Source: Oceanobacillus caeni (lineage in GTDB: Bacteria; Bacillota; Bacilli; Bacillales; Amphibacillaceae). Taken from it: 64,000 bases of DNA. The stretch covers positions 1 through 64,000 of the forward strand of contig NZ_JAHHXM010000010.1 in assembly GCF_019037185.1 (NCBI RefSeq), in the 5' to 3' direction. The notes under the pieces are model-generated. The model ran no database searches. It saw only the letters and a program-made list of their open reading frames with translations, and was not told where the DNA came from. Below are positions 53,990 through 62,602 of the stretch, piece after piece. Positions within the stretch are counted from its first letter, which is position 1. Every line of letters starts with the position of its first letter. A program made the position numbers and the translations under genes.

Positions 53990-54214
53990 TGTACAAAAAC
54001 TCCGGTGAAAATGACACATCGACGTTGGCTTGCTTTTCCTAGTAAGTCGTGGAATCAAAGAGGCTTTTTCTAGTGCTCAAAGCTACGCCGTCTCGAACTG
54101 CGACGCACAGGAAAAGAATGAAGGAAGTCCGACTAAAAACAGCCTTTGTGGCTAACGCCGGCAATATCCGCAATGGACATTGTGCATTTAGCCGACAACA
54201 ATCCTTTTTGAACA
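53990..54214. repeat. Interspersed repeat family B, copy 2 (long)
   Basis: It starts TGTACAAAAACTCCGGTGAA, continues AATGACAC, TCGACGTTGGCTTGCTTTTC, and ends GCCGACAACAATCC then TTTTTGAACA. Compared with the short copy at 48362 it carries an extra middle of about 150 bp, in which AGTCCGACTAAAAAC and CTAACGCC appear. No open frame of note. Confidence 0.65.
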
Positions 54215-54249
54215 CGCATTATTACAACGATGACAAGGACGAATAATCA

Positions 54250-54651
54250 ATGAGACTAACAGGACTTAAAGATGATTTCCTTTTACTATCGAAACAGTCA
54301 AACGGACTATCGATATATTCTGGAAAAAAAAACAGTAATATTCTTATTTTTCATCCGATAGAGGAACTAATGAAACCAACTGAAATATTAGATAATATTA
54401 ATGACGAAGAAAGAAATTATTTGTTTGATAAATTAAATAATGAACATGAATTAGTTGTCTATATTCGGAAATTACCAATTATAAAAAGTTGCTATACCCT
54501 GTTTTATCATGTTTTTGATGATGTACTTCGTTTTGTGTTTCATTCCATGCATTATGAGTTGTTGGAATATATAAAAGAAAAAGCAAAACTCCCCAATTTC
54601 AAATATACTGTAGTGAAAGACGGTGTTATGAAAGAAGTTCCATATTTTTAA
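54250..54651 (+). CDS. Unknown soluble protein, paralogue of 53709-53984
   Basis: The 133-residue protein contains the paralogous segment RNYLFDKLNNEHELVVYIRKLP (about 55-76). The first part is beta-like (LLSKQSNGLSIYSGKK, NILIFHP); a His/Phe/Tyr-rich stretch follows (CYTLFYHVFDDVLRFVFHSMHYELLEYI). The ribosome site is weak (AAGGACG). No membrane span or known motif is clear. The family B element may have inserted between this gene and its paralogue. Confidence 0.55.
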   Translation: MRLTGLKDDFLLLSKQSNGLSIYSGKKNSNILIFHPIEELMKPTEILDNINDEERNYLFDKLNNEHELVVYIRKLPIIKSCYTLFYHVFDDVLRFVFHSMHYELLEYIKEKAKLPNFKYTVVKDGVMKEVPYF

Positions 54652-54786
54652 TTGGTGAGAAAGTAAAAGACGCTTGGGACGTTTTAAATGCCCAAGCGTC
54701 ATTCTTTTTGTAAGAATTATAATAAAAAATTATTTTATAAATCATATCATAAGGAAGGCCATTCGGTAGTGAATAAAATTTACTTT

Positions 54787-54856
54787 ATCCCACCTTGAGC
54801 TTCTGGGGTAACAAAGAAAGCGGGTGGGAGATCAACTGCCCGTAAAGGCCTAATAA
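54787..54856 (+). repeat. Structured interspersed repeat, family A, copy 4 (3' truncated)
   Basis: TCCCACCTTGAGCTTCTGGG, GCGGGTGGGAG and ATCAACTGCCCGTAAAGGCC match copies 1 and 2; the sequence then diverges, so the final hairpin is missing. Confidence 0.75.
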
Positions 54857-55130
54857 AAAAGACAAAAAGATGTTCTATTATATCTTCGTTTTTCGTATTA
54901 ATATATAATATTCACAATACATGGCCTGGTACACGCTACATTCATGTTTAGTTGCTGCTGGAATTGTAACCGCACTCAAGTCAGTGTGGGGAATGAATTC
55001 AATTCAACTAATGAAGGGAGGTGTACTTTTTTATTTAAAGAAGTTATAAAAAAGTTAACTAAGAAAACGTCCATTAAACTGCCATTCTGGTTAAATTCCC
55101 AATTTTGTTATAACGAAAGGTGGTAGTAAA
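54857..55130 (+). promoter_or_regulatory. Leader region of the symporter gene, unassigned
   Basis: No gene is supported. A hairpin CCGCACT..AGTGTGG lies near 54970-54990 and AAGGGAGGTGTACTTTTTT near 55014-55032. These look like parts of a structured leader, but I cannot match a T-box or a riboswitch class with confidence. Confidence 0.3.
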
Positions 55131-56351
55131 ATGAGTTTAACCAAAAAGATTTTAATTGCCCTTGTTCTTGGTGTGGTAACGGGTATCATATTAACTTTTG
55201 TGCCAGAAGCTGTTTTTTCTAAATTAGATACGTATCTTTTAACTCCAGTTGGTCAAATATTTATTAATCTAATCATGATGCTTGTAGTACCAATTGTTTT
55301 TGTTTCCATCGTTCTTGGGACAGCTGGTTTAGGAGAACCGGCAAAATTGGGGAGAATTGGAATACAAACGATTACTTTCTTCCTTGTAACAACTGCCATA
55401 GCATTATGTATTAGTCTAGCGTTAGCATTTGCTATTAAACCCGGTACTGAAGGGGTTTTTGATGTAAGTATCGCGGATTATGAAGTAAATGAAGCCCCTC
55501 CAATTATGGAAACGCTCGTAAATATTATTCCAACGAATCCGGTTTCTTCTATGGCCGCTGGTGATATGCTACAAATTATTGCCTTCGCTATCTTTGTCGG
55601 AATTGCTCTTGCCATTTTAGGAGATAAAACCAGCGGGATTCACCGTTTATTTAATCAAGCAAATGAGGTTTTAATGTACCTGGTGAACGTAATTATGAAA
55701 GCAGCTCCATATGGTGCGTTTGCATTGATTGCTTCCGCGATTGGGGGAGCGGGTTTAGATGCCATTGGATCGATGGGTGCATATATGGGGACTGTTATTT
55801 TAGGTCTGTTTATTCATGCGGCTGTCACGTATACGATAGCTATTTGGTTTCTTGGTAGGGGAAATCCGATAACTTTTTATAAAGGATTCTTTCCGGCGAT
55901 GTCGGTTGCTTTTAGTACTGCTAGTTCAAATGCAACTTTACCAATTTCCATGAAAGCGGCCCAGGAGAATCTTGGAGTTAGTAAAAGTATTAGTAGTTTC
56001 GTCCAACCATTGGGGGCTACTGTTAATATGGATGGAACGGCTATCATGCAGGCAACAGCTGCAGTATTTATTTCCCAGGTCTATGCTATACCTCTTGATT
56101 TTACCGACATTATTTTGATTATTATTACTGCTACTTTAGCTAGTATTGGAACTGCTGGTGTACCTGGTGTTGGATTGATCATGCTTGCCATGGTTCTCAC
56201 ACAGGTTGGTCTCCCAGTGGAAGGGATTGCGCTCATTATTGGTATTGACCGTTTATTGGATATGCTTAGAACTTCTTTAAATATAACCGGGGATGCTGTA
56301 TGTGCCTATATTATTTCGGAAAATGAAAAACGTAAAGGTAAAGTTAGTTAA
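55131..56351 (+). CDS. Dicarboxylate/amino acid:cation symporter (DAACS family, GltT type)
   Basis: The 406-residue protein has eight main spans plus two re-entrant loops. Family motifs include FINLIMMLVVPIVFVSIVLG, AFSTASSNATLPISM (first hairpin), PLGATVNMDGTAIMQATAAVFI (NMDGT substrate site) and DRLLDMLRTSLNITGDAVCA. It imports glutamate, aspartate or C4-dicarboxylates with Na+ or H+. AAAGGTGG precedes ATG, and a strong terminator follows. Confidence 0.93.
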   Translation: MSLTKKILIALVLGVVTGIILTFVPEAVFSKLDTYLLTPVGQIFINLIMMLVVPIVFVSIVLGTAGLGEPAKLGRIGIQTITFFLVTTAIALCISLALAFAIKPGTEGVFDVSIADYEVNEAPPIMETLVNIIPTNPVSSMAAGDMLQIIAFAIFVGIALAILGDKTSGIHRLFNQANEVLMYLVNVIMKAAPYGAFALIASAIGGAGLDAIGSMGAYMGTVILGLFIHAAVTYTIAIWFLGRGNPITFYKGFFPAMSVAFSTASSNATLPISMKAAQENLGVSKSISSFVQPLGATVNMDGTAIMQATAAVFISQVYAIPLDFTDIILIIITATLASIGTAGVPGVGLIMLAMVLTQVGLPVEGIALIIGIDRLLDMLRTSLNITGDAVCAYIISENEKRKGKVS

Positions 56352-56358
56352 ATGAATA

Positions 56359-56386
56359 AAGCCGCCTTATTTAAAAGGCGGCTTTA
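56359..56386. terminator. Bidirectional terminator after the symporter gene
   Basis: AAAGCCGCCTT and AAGGCGGCTTT form a perfect 11-bp stem with a 6-nt loop between convergent genes. Confidence 0.85.
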
Positions 56387-56391
56387 TCCTA

Positions 56392-56805
56392 TTAAACCAA
56401 ATTCAATGTTTTTCCAAACGGAACTTGTGGTTTAAATTTGTCTGGAATTAACCAAATCACTTCATAGTCAATTTTTAGCTCATCCCAAAAATATCCGGTG
56501 ACATCTGTAATGTAAAAGAAAGTTTCAATCCCATTTTCTTGTCCCCATTCTAATGCCTCCGTATAGGAAGCTCTTCCATGCGTATGAAATGTAATGTTTT
56601 TTGCTTGTTTTGTGTCTGTTACTTCTCTAAGTTTAAAATCAGCTAAAACGAGAGGAGTCTCTGCTCTCACTTGCTCAAATAATTCAATGATTTGACGTAT
56701 TGTTTCAATTGGGTATTCGTCTGTGGATACATCAACACCTAGAGCAATTTTCTTATCCTGTGATTTGTTGATTAAATCTAATAATTGCTTTTGCCATTTC
56801 AACAT
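56392..56805 (-). CDS. Stand-alone VWA-like (DUF2201 C-terminal type) protein
   Basis: The 137-residue protein starts at ATG 56805 (AAGGACGG upstream; GTG at 56811 is possible). Core: KIALGVDVSTDEYP with a degenerate MIDAS (D-V-S-T-D instead of D-x-S-x-S), VLADFKLREV, HTHGRASYTEALEWGQENG, FFYITDVTGYF and the end VIWLIPDKFKPQVPFGKTL. This order fits the VWA-like metallopeptidase-related domain usually fused to a DUF2201 N-terminal part and paired with a MoxR AAA ATPase. Neither is nearby, so it is either a free-standing domain or a remnant. The family call is moderate. Confidence 0.55.
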   Translation of the reverse strand: MLKWQKQLLDLINKSQDKKIALGVDVSTDEYPIETIRQIIELFEQVRAETPLVLADFKLREVTDTKQAKNITFHTHGRASYTEALEWGQENGIETFFYITDVTGYFWDELKIDYEVIWLIPDKFKPQVPFGKTLNLV

Positions 56806-56881
56806 TCCCACCGTCCTTATTCATGATGTAAACAATTGTATTATATGGAGTAATTTAATAGTTAATTGTGGAAAAAATATC

Positions 56882-57090
56882 TAATGTCTCGATTGGTTCA
56901 AGTTAGCACCGTGATACGTTATTGGAATATTATTTTTGTCTAATATTGATTCTAATTGTTTATAAGGCGAATAACTTAGAAACAGTGAAAAAAATCCTTC
57001 ATCAAGTCAATGAAGGACGGAATAACCTAAAAGTACAATGGAAAGCCCTTCAATAAACAGATGAGGATATTTAGTATCTTTATTAGATGA
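56882..57090. other. Non-coding stretch
   Basis: AT-rich, with no supported gene or clear repeat. Short remnants cannot be excluded. Confidence 0.4.
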
Positions 57091-57224
57091 TGTTCAAAAA
57101 AACCGGTGAAAATGACATGCCACTAAAAAAGGAGAGGCGTGAGTTGGGCGCAAAGCCCGTTTTTAGTCGGCCTTCCTTTAAAAAAGTTCGTTGGCTTGCT
57201 TTTCATCCTCTTTTTTGAAAACAC
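57091..57224. repeat. Interspersed repeat family B, copy 3
   Basis: It begins TGTTCAAAAAAACCGGTGAA and AATGACAT, contains CGTTGGCTTGCTTTTCATCC, and ends TTTTTTGAAAACAC. The middle GCGTGAGTTGGGCGCAAAGCC and TTTTTAGTCGGCC differs from copy 1. Confidence 0.65.
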
Positions 57225-57304
57225 ACTATCAGATATTAAAAACAATGTTTAACTATAAAGTTTATTACATGGTAATATAAACTACTCACTTTTTATTATA
57301 ATAC

Positions 57305-57415
57305 TTATTGGGCAGCAATTCCACCATCCATTACTAATTCTGAACCAGTACTTAGCTTGATTCATCGGAAGCAAGATTTAAAATAAGATTGGAAACTTCT
57401 TTTTCTAAAGGCGTA
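57305..57415 (-). pseudogene. Remnant of a short-chain dehydrogenase C-terminus
   Basis: On the minus strand, LEKEVSNLILNLASDES is followed after a frameshift by TGSELVMDGGIAAQ and a stop at 57305-57307. This is the classic end of SDR oxidoreductases. The rest of the gene is missing; the family B repeat lies just past its stop. Confidence 0.7.
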
Positions 57416-57506
57416 TATCATTAATGCCTTATGAATAAGTTGCTTTCTTTTATGGATGGTTTTTAGTAGTTTATTAATAAGGAATGAATACAAGGGAGGG
57501 TTTAGT

Positions 57507-57959
57507 ATGGATAAATTTATGAACCGAGCAGTGGAGTTAGCACTTCAAAATGTAGAAGAAGGTGGACAGCCTTTTGGTGCAGTCCTTGTAAAAAATGAAA
57601 AAGTGATTGCAGAAGGAGTCAATGAATTACACAAAAGACATGATGTGAGTGGACATGCAGAGTTACTTGCGATTAGAAGGGCGCAAGAGAAGTATCAGGT
57701 AAATGATTTGTCAGGGTTTACGATGTACGCAAGTGGGGAACCCTGTTCGATGTGCTTAACAGCGATGTATTTTGCCGGAATAGAAAAGATTTATTATTGC
57801 CAATCCGTTGATGATGCGATGGCAGTTGGACTAGGTAAATCTAGTTTCATTTATAATGAATTAAAGAAACCAAAGGAAAACAGAGAAATAAAAATGATAC
57901 AAGTTCCACTAAAAGAAGCTCAAGAAAACCCGATGAAAAATTGGAAAGCAAAACAATAA
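57507..57959 (+). CDS. guaD: Guanine deaminase (cytidine deaminase fold)
   Basis: The 150-residue protein starts at ATG 57507 behind AAGGGAGGG. Zinc ligands and catalytic Glu lie in SGHAELLAI and PCSMCLTAM, and FGAVLVKNEKVIAEG marks the substrate pocket. The YNELKKP and C-terminal ENPMKNW match B. subtilis GuaD, which swaps its C-terminal helix across the dimer. It converts guanine to xanthine and ammonia. It is expressed alone. Confidence 0.87.
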   Translation: MDKFMNRAVELALQNVEEGGQPFGAVLVKNEKVIAEGVNELHKRHDVSGHAELLAIRRAQEKYQVNDLSGFTMYASGEPCSMCLTAMYFAGIEKIYYCQSVDDAMAVGLGKSSFIYNELKKPKENREIKMIQVPLKEAQENPMKNWKAKQ

Positions 57960-58074
57960 ATAGGAGAGGGAAGGTTAGGCGTAAATACACCTGTCCTTAC
58001 TTCTTCTCCATAAGCACAATATAGATATTCGCCAATCTAATACCGAGTGCCAAATTAAATCGAACAACCTTTAT

Positions 58075-58199
58075 CCACCTAAATGGGCAGTAAGACTCCC
58101 ACTTCAAACTTCTTAAGAAGGTAGGTGGAAGTCATACTACCCATAAAGGTCCGATAAGTGGGGGATGAAGGAAAACCCCACTGATGGTTAGTCTTCTTC
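58075..58199 (+). repeat. Structured interspersed repeat, family A, copy 5
   Basis: CCACCTAAATGGGCAGTAAG, ACTCCCAC, AAGAAGGTAGGTGGAAGTC, CTACCCATAAAGGTCCGATA, GTGGGGGATGAAGGAAAACC and CCACTGATGG then TTAGTCTTCTTC follow the copy 2 order. The middle ACTAACCATCA is deleted. Confidence 0.75.
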
Positions 58200-58204
58200 A
58201 TTGC

Positions 58205-59047
58205 TTAAAACTCTTCGTAAACGGCTGGGTCTTGATTTTTAAGTCTTCCATCCGCACGTGTTAACTGTAAGATGGTGTTCATTTCATCATCATCTAAAGC
58301 GAAGTCAAATATGCTAATATTTTCAAGTTGTCGTTCAGGTGATGAAGATTTTGGAATGGAAACTGCTCCAAGTTGATAATGCCAGCGTAAGATAATTTGC
58401 GAAATGGTTTTAGAATGGTTGTCGGCAATTTTTCGCAACGTTTCATTACGGAAAACATCATTTGCGCGTGCTAATGGACTCCATGATTCCGTTACGATTC
58501 CGTGTTGTTCGTGCCATTTTCTTTGTTCTTCTTGATTGAAAAATGGATGTAACTCAATCTGATTGATGCTTGGTTTCACGCCAGTTTCTTTTTCAAGTCG
58601 TTCAAGATGTTCTGGTAAGAAGTTACAAACGCCAATCGAACGAATCAGACCCCATTTCTTGGCATCGATTAATGCCTGCCATGCTTCTACATAAACATCT
58701 TGTTTTGGATTTGGCCAATGAATTAAATATAAATCGTAATAATCTAGATTTGCTCGATATAGAGATTCTTGAATAGTAGTGACAGCTTTTTGGTATGAAT
58801 GATAACGACCTGGTAGTTTTGAAGTGATTCGTAGATCTTGTCTTGGAACAGAACTCTTCCGAACCGCTTCTCCAACGGTACCTTCGTTTTCATAATTATA
58901 GGCTGTATCAATTAAGCGATAACCGATATTTATCGCACTTGAAATGGCAGCGGCCCCATCACTCCCGTTAAGCTTATACGTACCAAATCCAATAGATGGT
59001 ATCGTCATTCCATCATTTAAAGTTATTTCTGGTATGGACAAACTCAT
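58205..59047 (-). CDS. Aldo/keto reductase
   Basis: The 280-residue protein has the catalytic tetrad in RLIDTAYNYENEG (Asp and Tyr), TSKLPG (Lys) and LYLIHWPNP (His). The NADP-binding end is present (SIPKSSSPERQLENISIFDFALDDDEM). It belongs to the AKR5-like group (2,5-diketo-gluconate reductase / YvgN, YtbE type), which reduces methylglyoxal and other small carbonyls with NADPH. It is monocistronic, with AAAGAGGGGTG upstream. Confidence 0.9.
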   Translation of the reverse strand: MSLSIPEITLNDGMTIPSIGFGTYKLNGSDGAAAISSAINIGYRLIDTAYNYENEGTVGEAVRKSSVPRQDLRITSKLPGRYHSYQKAVTTIQESLYRANLDYYDLYLIHWPNPKQDVYVEAWQALIDAKKWGLIRSIGVCNFLPEHLERLEKETGVKPSINQIELHPFFNQEEQRKWHEQHGIVTESWSPLARANDVFRNETLRKIADNHSKTISQIILRWHYQLGAVSIPKSSSPERQLENISIFDFALDDDEMNTILQLTRADGRLKNQDPAVYEEF

Positions 59048-59235
59048 ACATGAACACCCCTCTTTTTTATTGTAATCACTATAAATAGATTATCACCTCC
59101 CACATTATCATGACAATTATTTTGCAGGATATAGAAATATTATAGTAGAAAAGCGTCACAGAATTTGTGAAAGTAAATGTGCGTTGCTATAATTGTATAA
59201 GTTTTAGGGGAAAATAACGAAAAAGGAAGATAGAT

Positions 59236-61503
59236 ATGAAGGCTATTTGGAAGATATTTATAACGGACTTGAAAAATATTGGTACAAACTGGGTTGCTAT
59301 GGTTCTTATCGGGGGATTAATCATTTTACCTTCACTTTATGCTTGGTTTAATATAGCAGCATCATGGGATCCATATGGCAATACCGATCAAATTCCAATT
59401 GGTATTGTGAATGAAGACGAAGGCGCAACGGTTCGTGATCAAGAAATTCATGCCGGTGATGAAGTAGTCAAATCGTTGAAAGAAAATCGCTCACTGGATT
59501 GGAAGTTTGTTGACCGCGAAAAAGCCATGGATAAGTTGGAATATGGGGATTATTTTGCAGTCATTGTGATACCAAAAAACTTTTCAGAAAGTCTTGGTAC
59601 AGTTATTAGTGACCAACCAGAAAAAGCAGACGTAGAGTATTATGTAAATGAAAAGATTAATGCCATTGCACCTAAAATTACGGAAAAAGGTGCAAGTGCC
59701 ATAGTAGAGCAGGTAACTAGTAATTTTATTTCTACAGTAAATGAAATTATCTTTGAAATATTCAATGATTTAGGAGTTGAAATTGAGAAAAATCTTCCTG
59801 ATATAGAGAAATTTGAAGATTATCTATTCACATTGGAAAAAAACTTGCCAGAAATCCATGATAAATTGAATCAAACGTCAGAAGATGCAAATAGCGCAGG
59901 TGATTTAATCAATAAGGCTCAAGATGTGTTACCAAGAGCAAAAGAGGTAACATCAAGTGGGCTTAAAACGATTGATAATACGACAAACTTTTTGAATCAA
60001 GCTGAGGATCGCTTGAATAAAATCTCTCCACAAATTGATAAGGATTTAGAAAAAATTCAAAAGATGGTATCAGACACCAATTCATTTGTTCATGAAATCG
60101 ATACATCCTCTATCGAATTTGGTGAGGAAAAGCAAATAAGTGATTCCATAAATAGCCAAATTGAAAAGACATTGCAATCGATTGGTACGATAAAGGGAGC
60201 ACTTAAACAGGTGCAAGAGCAGAATATTTCCAATGCACCATCAAATGAACAGGAAAATCAGCCTGATGAAGGAGAAAATGAAGAAGAAAACGAAAATGAA
60301 ACGGAAAAAGAAACGGAAAACAATATTCAGGTGAATCCTAATCAAGAAACGATTAACAAAGCGATCAGTGAATTAGAAAACATGGAGCAACAATTAACCA
60401 ACTTGCAAACACAGGGAAGTGAAATCAAATCCTTAGCAGAAAAAAGAAAAGGGCAAGTAGAAGAAGCTTTTTCATCCATAAAGGAACGTGCGGAAACGGT
60501 TAATGAACGTGTGGATGCTTTTGTTAAAGAATATAAGGAAACGATTGAACCGACTGTAAGAAATGAAGTAGCAAGTGCAAAACAAACACTAACAGAAGCG
60601 AGAGAAATTTTAGTTGGTATTCAGTCAACGATTCCTGAAGTGGAAAGTATCTTAAACCGAACAGAAGGTAATTTGGGGGATGGAAAAGAAACCTTGAATA
60701 AGGTTCTTGGAGAATTTCCTTATATAAATGATAAGGTAAATGAATTAGCGAATCGAATACGAAATATACAAAAGGATACCGATATTAACGAAATTATTCA
60801 GCTCCTCCAAAACAACCCAGAAGCTGAAAAGGGATTTTTTGCGGAACCTGTTGTACTTAATCAACATAAAGTTTTCCCTATAGAGAATTACGGAACTGGT
60901 ATGACCCCATTTTATACCGTATTATCTCTGTGGGTAGGTGGTTTGCTATTAATTTCATTAATGTCAACAGAAATCCATGGTCCACAGGCGGAAAATTATA
61001 CAGAAAGACAAATTTACTTTGGTAGATTACTTACATTTCTGAGCATAGGACTTTTCCAAACGTTAATTGTAACTTTGGGAGATCTCTATCTCCTAGATGT
61101 AAATATAAAAGAACCACTTTGGTTTATCCTGTTTGGAATATTATGTAGCGCTGTGTTTGTTACGATGGTGTATACAGTAGTTTCCGTTTTCGGTGATGTA
61201 GGAAAAGCAATCGCCATTATCATGTTAGTACTACAAATTGCTGGATCAGGTGGAACATATCCGGTTGTATTACTTCCTAAATTCTTCCAAGTGATTAGCC
61301 CATTCTTACCATTTACGTATGCTGTGGGAATTATGAGAGAAGCTGTAGGTGGAATTGTTTGGGAGAAAGTAGCTCATGATGTAGTATTTCTTGTTATATT
61401 CGCGATACTCGCCCTAATATTAGGAGGAGTACTTAAAAATGCAATCAATAAGACGACACATGTGTTAGGTGAAAAAGCTAGAGAATCTGGACTCTTTCAC
61501 TAA
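59236..61503 (+). CDS. YhgE/Pip family membrane protein
   Basis: The 755-residue protein has one N-terminal span (VAMVLIGGLIILPSLYAWFNIA), then WDPYGNTDQIPIGIVNEDEGA, the YhgE signature. A long extracytoplasmic coiled-coil region (about 190-520) contains an acidic Glu/Asn-rich stretch around 336-365. Five C-terminal spans follow (ABC-2-like, ending LGGVLKNAINKTTHVLGEKA). Lactococcal Pip is a phage receptor, and the family is distantly related to EsaA/YueB of T7SSb. The native function is unknown; export or envelope roles are suggested. It is not adjacent to the T7SS island here. Confidence 0.85.
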   Translation: MKAIWKIFITDLKNIGTNWVAMVLIGGLIILPSLYAWFNIAASWDPYGNTDQIPIGIVNEDEGATVRDQEIHAGDEVVKSLKENRSLDWKFVDREKAMDKLEYGDYFAVIVIPKNFSESLGTVISDQPEKADVEYYVNEKINAIAPKITEKGASAIVEQVTSNFISTVNEIIFEIFNDLGVEIEKNLPDIEKFEDYLFTLEKNLPEIHDKLNQTSEDANSAGDLINKAQDVLPRAKEVTSSGLKTIDNTTNFLNQAEDRLNKISPQIDKDLEKIQKMVSDTNSFVHEIDTSSIEFGEEKQISDSINSQIEKTLQSIGTIKGALKQVQEQNISNAPSNEQENQPDEGENEEENENETEKETENNIQVNPNQETINKAISELENMEQQLTNLQTQGSEIKSLAEKRKGQVEEAFSSIKERAETVNERVDAFVKEYKETIEPTVRNEVASAKQTLTEAREILVGIQSTIPEVESILNRTEGNLGDGKETLNKVLGEFPYINDKVNELANRIRNIQKDTDINEIIQLLQNNPEAEKGFFAEPVVLNQHKVFPIENYGTGMTPFYTVLSLWVGGLLLISLMSTEIHGPQAENYTERQIYFGRLLTFLSIGLFQTLIVTLGDLYLLDVNIKEPLWFILFGILCSAVFVTMVYTVVSVFGDVGKAIAIIMLVLQIAGSGGTYPVVLLPKFFQVISPFLPFTYAVGIMREAVGGIVWEKVAHDVVFLVIFAILALILGGVLKNAINKTTHVLGEKARESGLFH

Positions 61504-61510
61504 AGAAAAA

Positions 61511-61550
61511 AGTCAATGGTGATAAAAAATCATCATTGGCTTTTTTTACA
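61511..61550 (+). terminator. Terminator after the YhgE/Pip gene
   Basis: GTCAATGGTGAT and ATCATCATTGGC form a 12-bp stem with one mismatch and a GU pair, followed by seven T residues. Confidence 0.85.
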
Positions 61551-61590
61551 TTTAAAAGTCTAACAAAATCTAGAAGTGCCACTAATCAGC

Positions 61591-61618
61591 TTGACGCGTT
61601 TTATAAAAAATGTAAAAT
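61591..61618 (+). promoter_or_regulatory. Promoter of the GntR-type regulator gene
   Basis: TTGACG (61591-61596) and TAAAAT (61613-61618) are 16 bp apart, 26 bp before the start codon. Confidence 0.55.
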
Positions 61619-61644
61619 GAGAAACATAAAAGGAGTGGGAAGGT

Positions 61645-62370
61645 ATGAACAACTATAATTTTCAAACACCACGTTATCTTGTGGTGATTGAACAAATAAA
61701 GGAAAAGATCAAAGAAGGAAAGCTCGAGGCAGGTGAACGTTTGCCTTCTGAAATGGAGTTGGCAAAGGAATTAGGTGTTTCGCGTAACACACTACGAGAA
61801 GCTTTACGGATTCTAGAAGAGGAAAATATCATTATCCGTAAGCATGGGGTTGGGACGTTTGTGAATAATAAACCCATATTCTCCGGTGGAATAGAGGAGT
61901 TATTTAGCATTACAGATATGATAGAAAGACAAGGGAAAAAGTCTGGAACAGAAATTCTTTTTACGGGTTATGTTGATCCACATGGCGATGACATTAAGGA
62001 ATTAAACTTGGAGAAAAATGAACAAGTATTTTTAGTTAAGCGAGTTCGAACAGCGGATGAGATACCGCTAGTTTATTGTATTGATAAAATTCCAGCGAAT
62101 TTACTTGAAAAAGGGTATAAATTAAACCAGGAGTCAATACTATTATCGCTAGAAGAAGTAGGGATCACGATTAGTTATGCAAAAGCAGAAATAAAAACAA
62201 TGAGCTATAATGAGGAAATCTCTGATATTATGAATTGTGATCAAGACACACCACTCTTAATTTTGCGTCAAATTCATTATGATTTAGATCATAGACCAGT
62301 TCTTTACTCCATTAACTTCTTTAATTCTAATCAAATATCATTTAATGTATTGCGCAAACGTAACATTTAG
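61645..62370 (+). CDS. GntR/HutC-family transcriptional regulator of nucleoside salvage
   Basis: The 241-residue protein has a winged helix (LEAGERLPSEMELAKELGVSRNTLREALRILEEENIIIRKHGVGTFV-type; SEMELAKELGVSRNTLREAL is the HTH) and a C-terminal UTRA ligand-binding domain (EILFTGYVD, VFLVKRVRTADEIPLVYCIDKIP, PLLILRQIHYD). HutC-type proteins release DNA when a small ligand binds. It stands directly upstream of nupC and a pyrimidine-nucleoside phosphorylase gene, so nucleosides or their phosphates are the likely signal. GGACGT-containing repeats in front of nupC are candidate operators. Confidence 0.87.
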   Translation: MNNYNFQTPRYLVVIEQIKEKIKEGKLEAGERLPSEMELAKELGVSRNTLREALRILEEENIIIRKHGVGTFVNNKPIFSGGIEELFSITDMIERQGKKSGTEILFTGYVDPHGDDIKELNLEKNEQVFLVKRVRTADEIPLVYCIDKIPANLLEKGYKLNQESILLSLEEVGITISYAKAEIKTMSYNEEISDIMNCDQDTPLLILRQIHYDLDHRPVLYSINFFNSNQISFNVLRKRNI

Positions 62371-62465
62371 GGAAAAAATCTAGTTAAAGAATAACCAAAG
62401 AAATGTCAGAAAGAATTTTTAATCGTAAAATCCACAACAATATTCGACAATATTTTAAAAAACAA

Positions 62466-62494
62466 TTGACTTGTTGGACGTCTAACCTTACAAT
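62466..62494 (+). promoter_or_regulatory. nupC promoter with embedded palindromic operator
   Basis: TTGACT (62466-62471) and TACAAT (62489-62494) are 17 bp apart. The spacer holds GTTGGACGTCTAAC, a near-palindrome (62473-62486). GTTGGACGTTC repeats at 62538-62548, downstream of the expected transcription start. Two operator copies within and after the promoter fit repression by the adjacent GntR-type protein. Confidence 0.65.
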
Positions 62495-62602
62495 GGAATT
62501 GTAATCAATATGAAAGGGATTACAGTGTAGGTTTTATGTTGGACGTTCTATCTATTTTAGGAAAAAATAAAATATCCAATAATCGAAAGAGGAGAGTGTT
62601 AT

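Noticed and set aside
54857-55130. T-box leader before the symporter gene
   Set aside because: AAGGGAGGTGTAC is only partly like the T-box core and I cannot place a specifier loop or a terminator/antiterminator pair.
59236-61503. YhgE/Pip gene as the missing EsaA of the T7SS
   Set aside because: The domain order and signature fit YhgE, it is 40 kb away from essC and has its own terminator; EsaA-like relation is distant.
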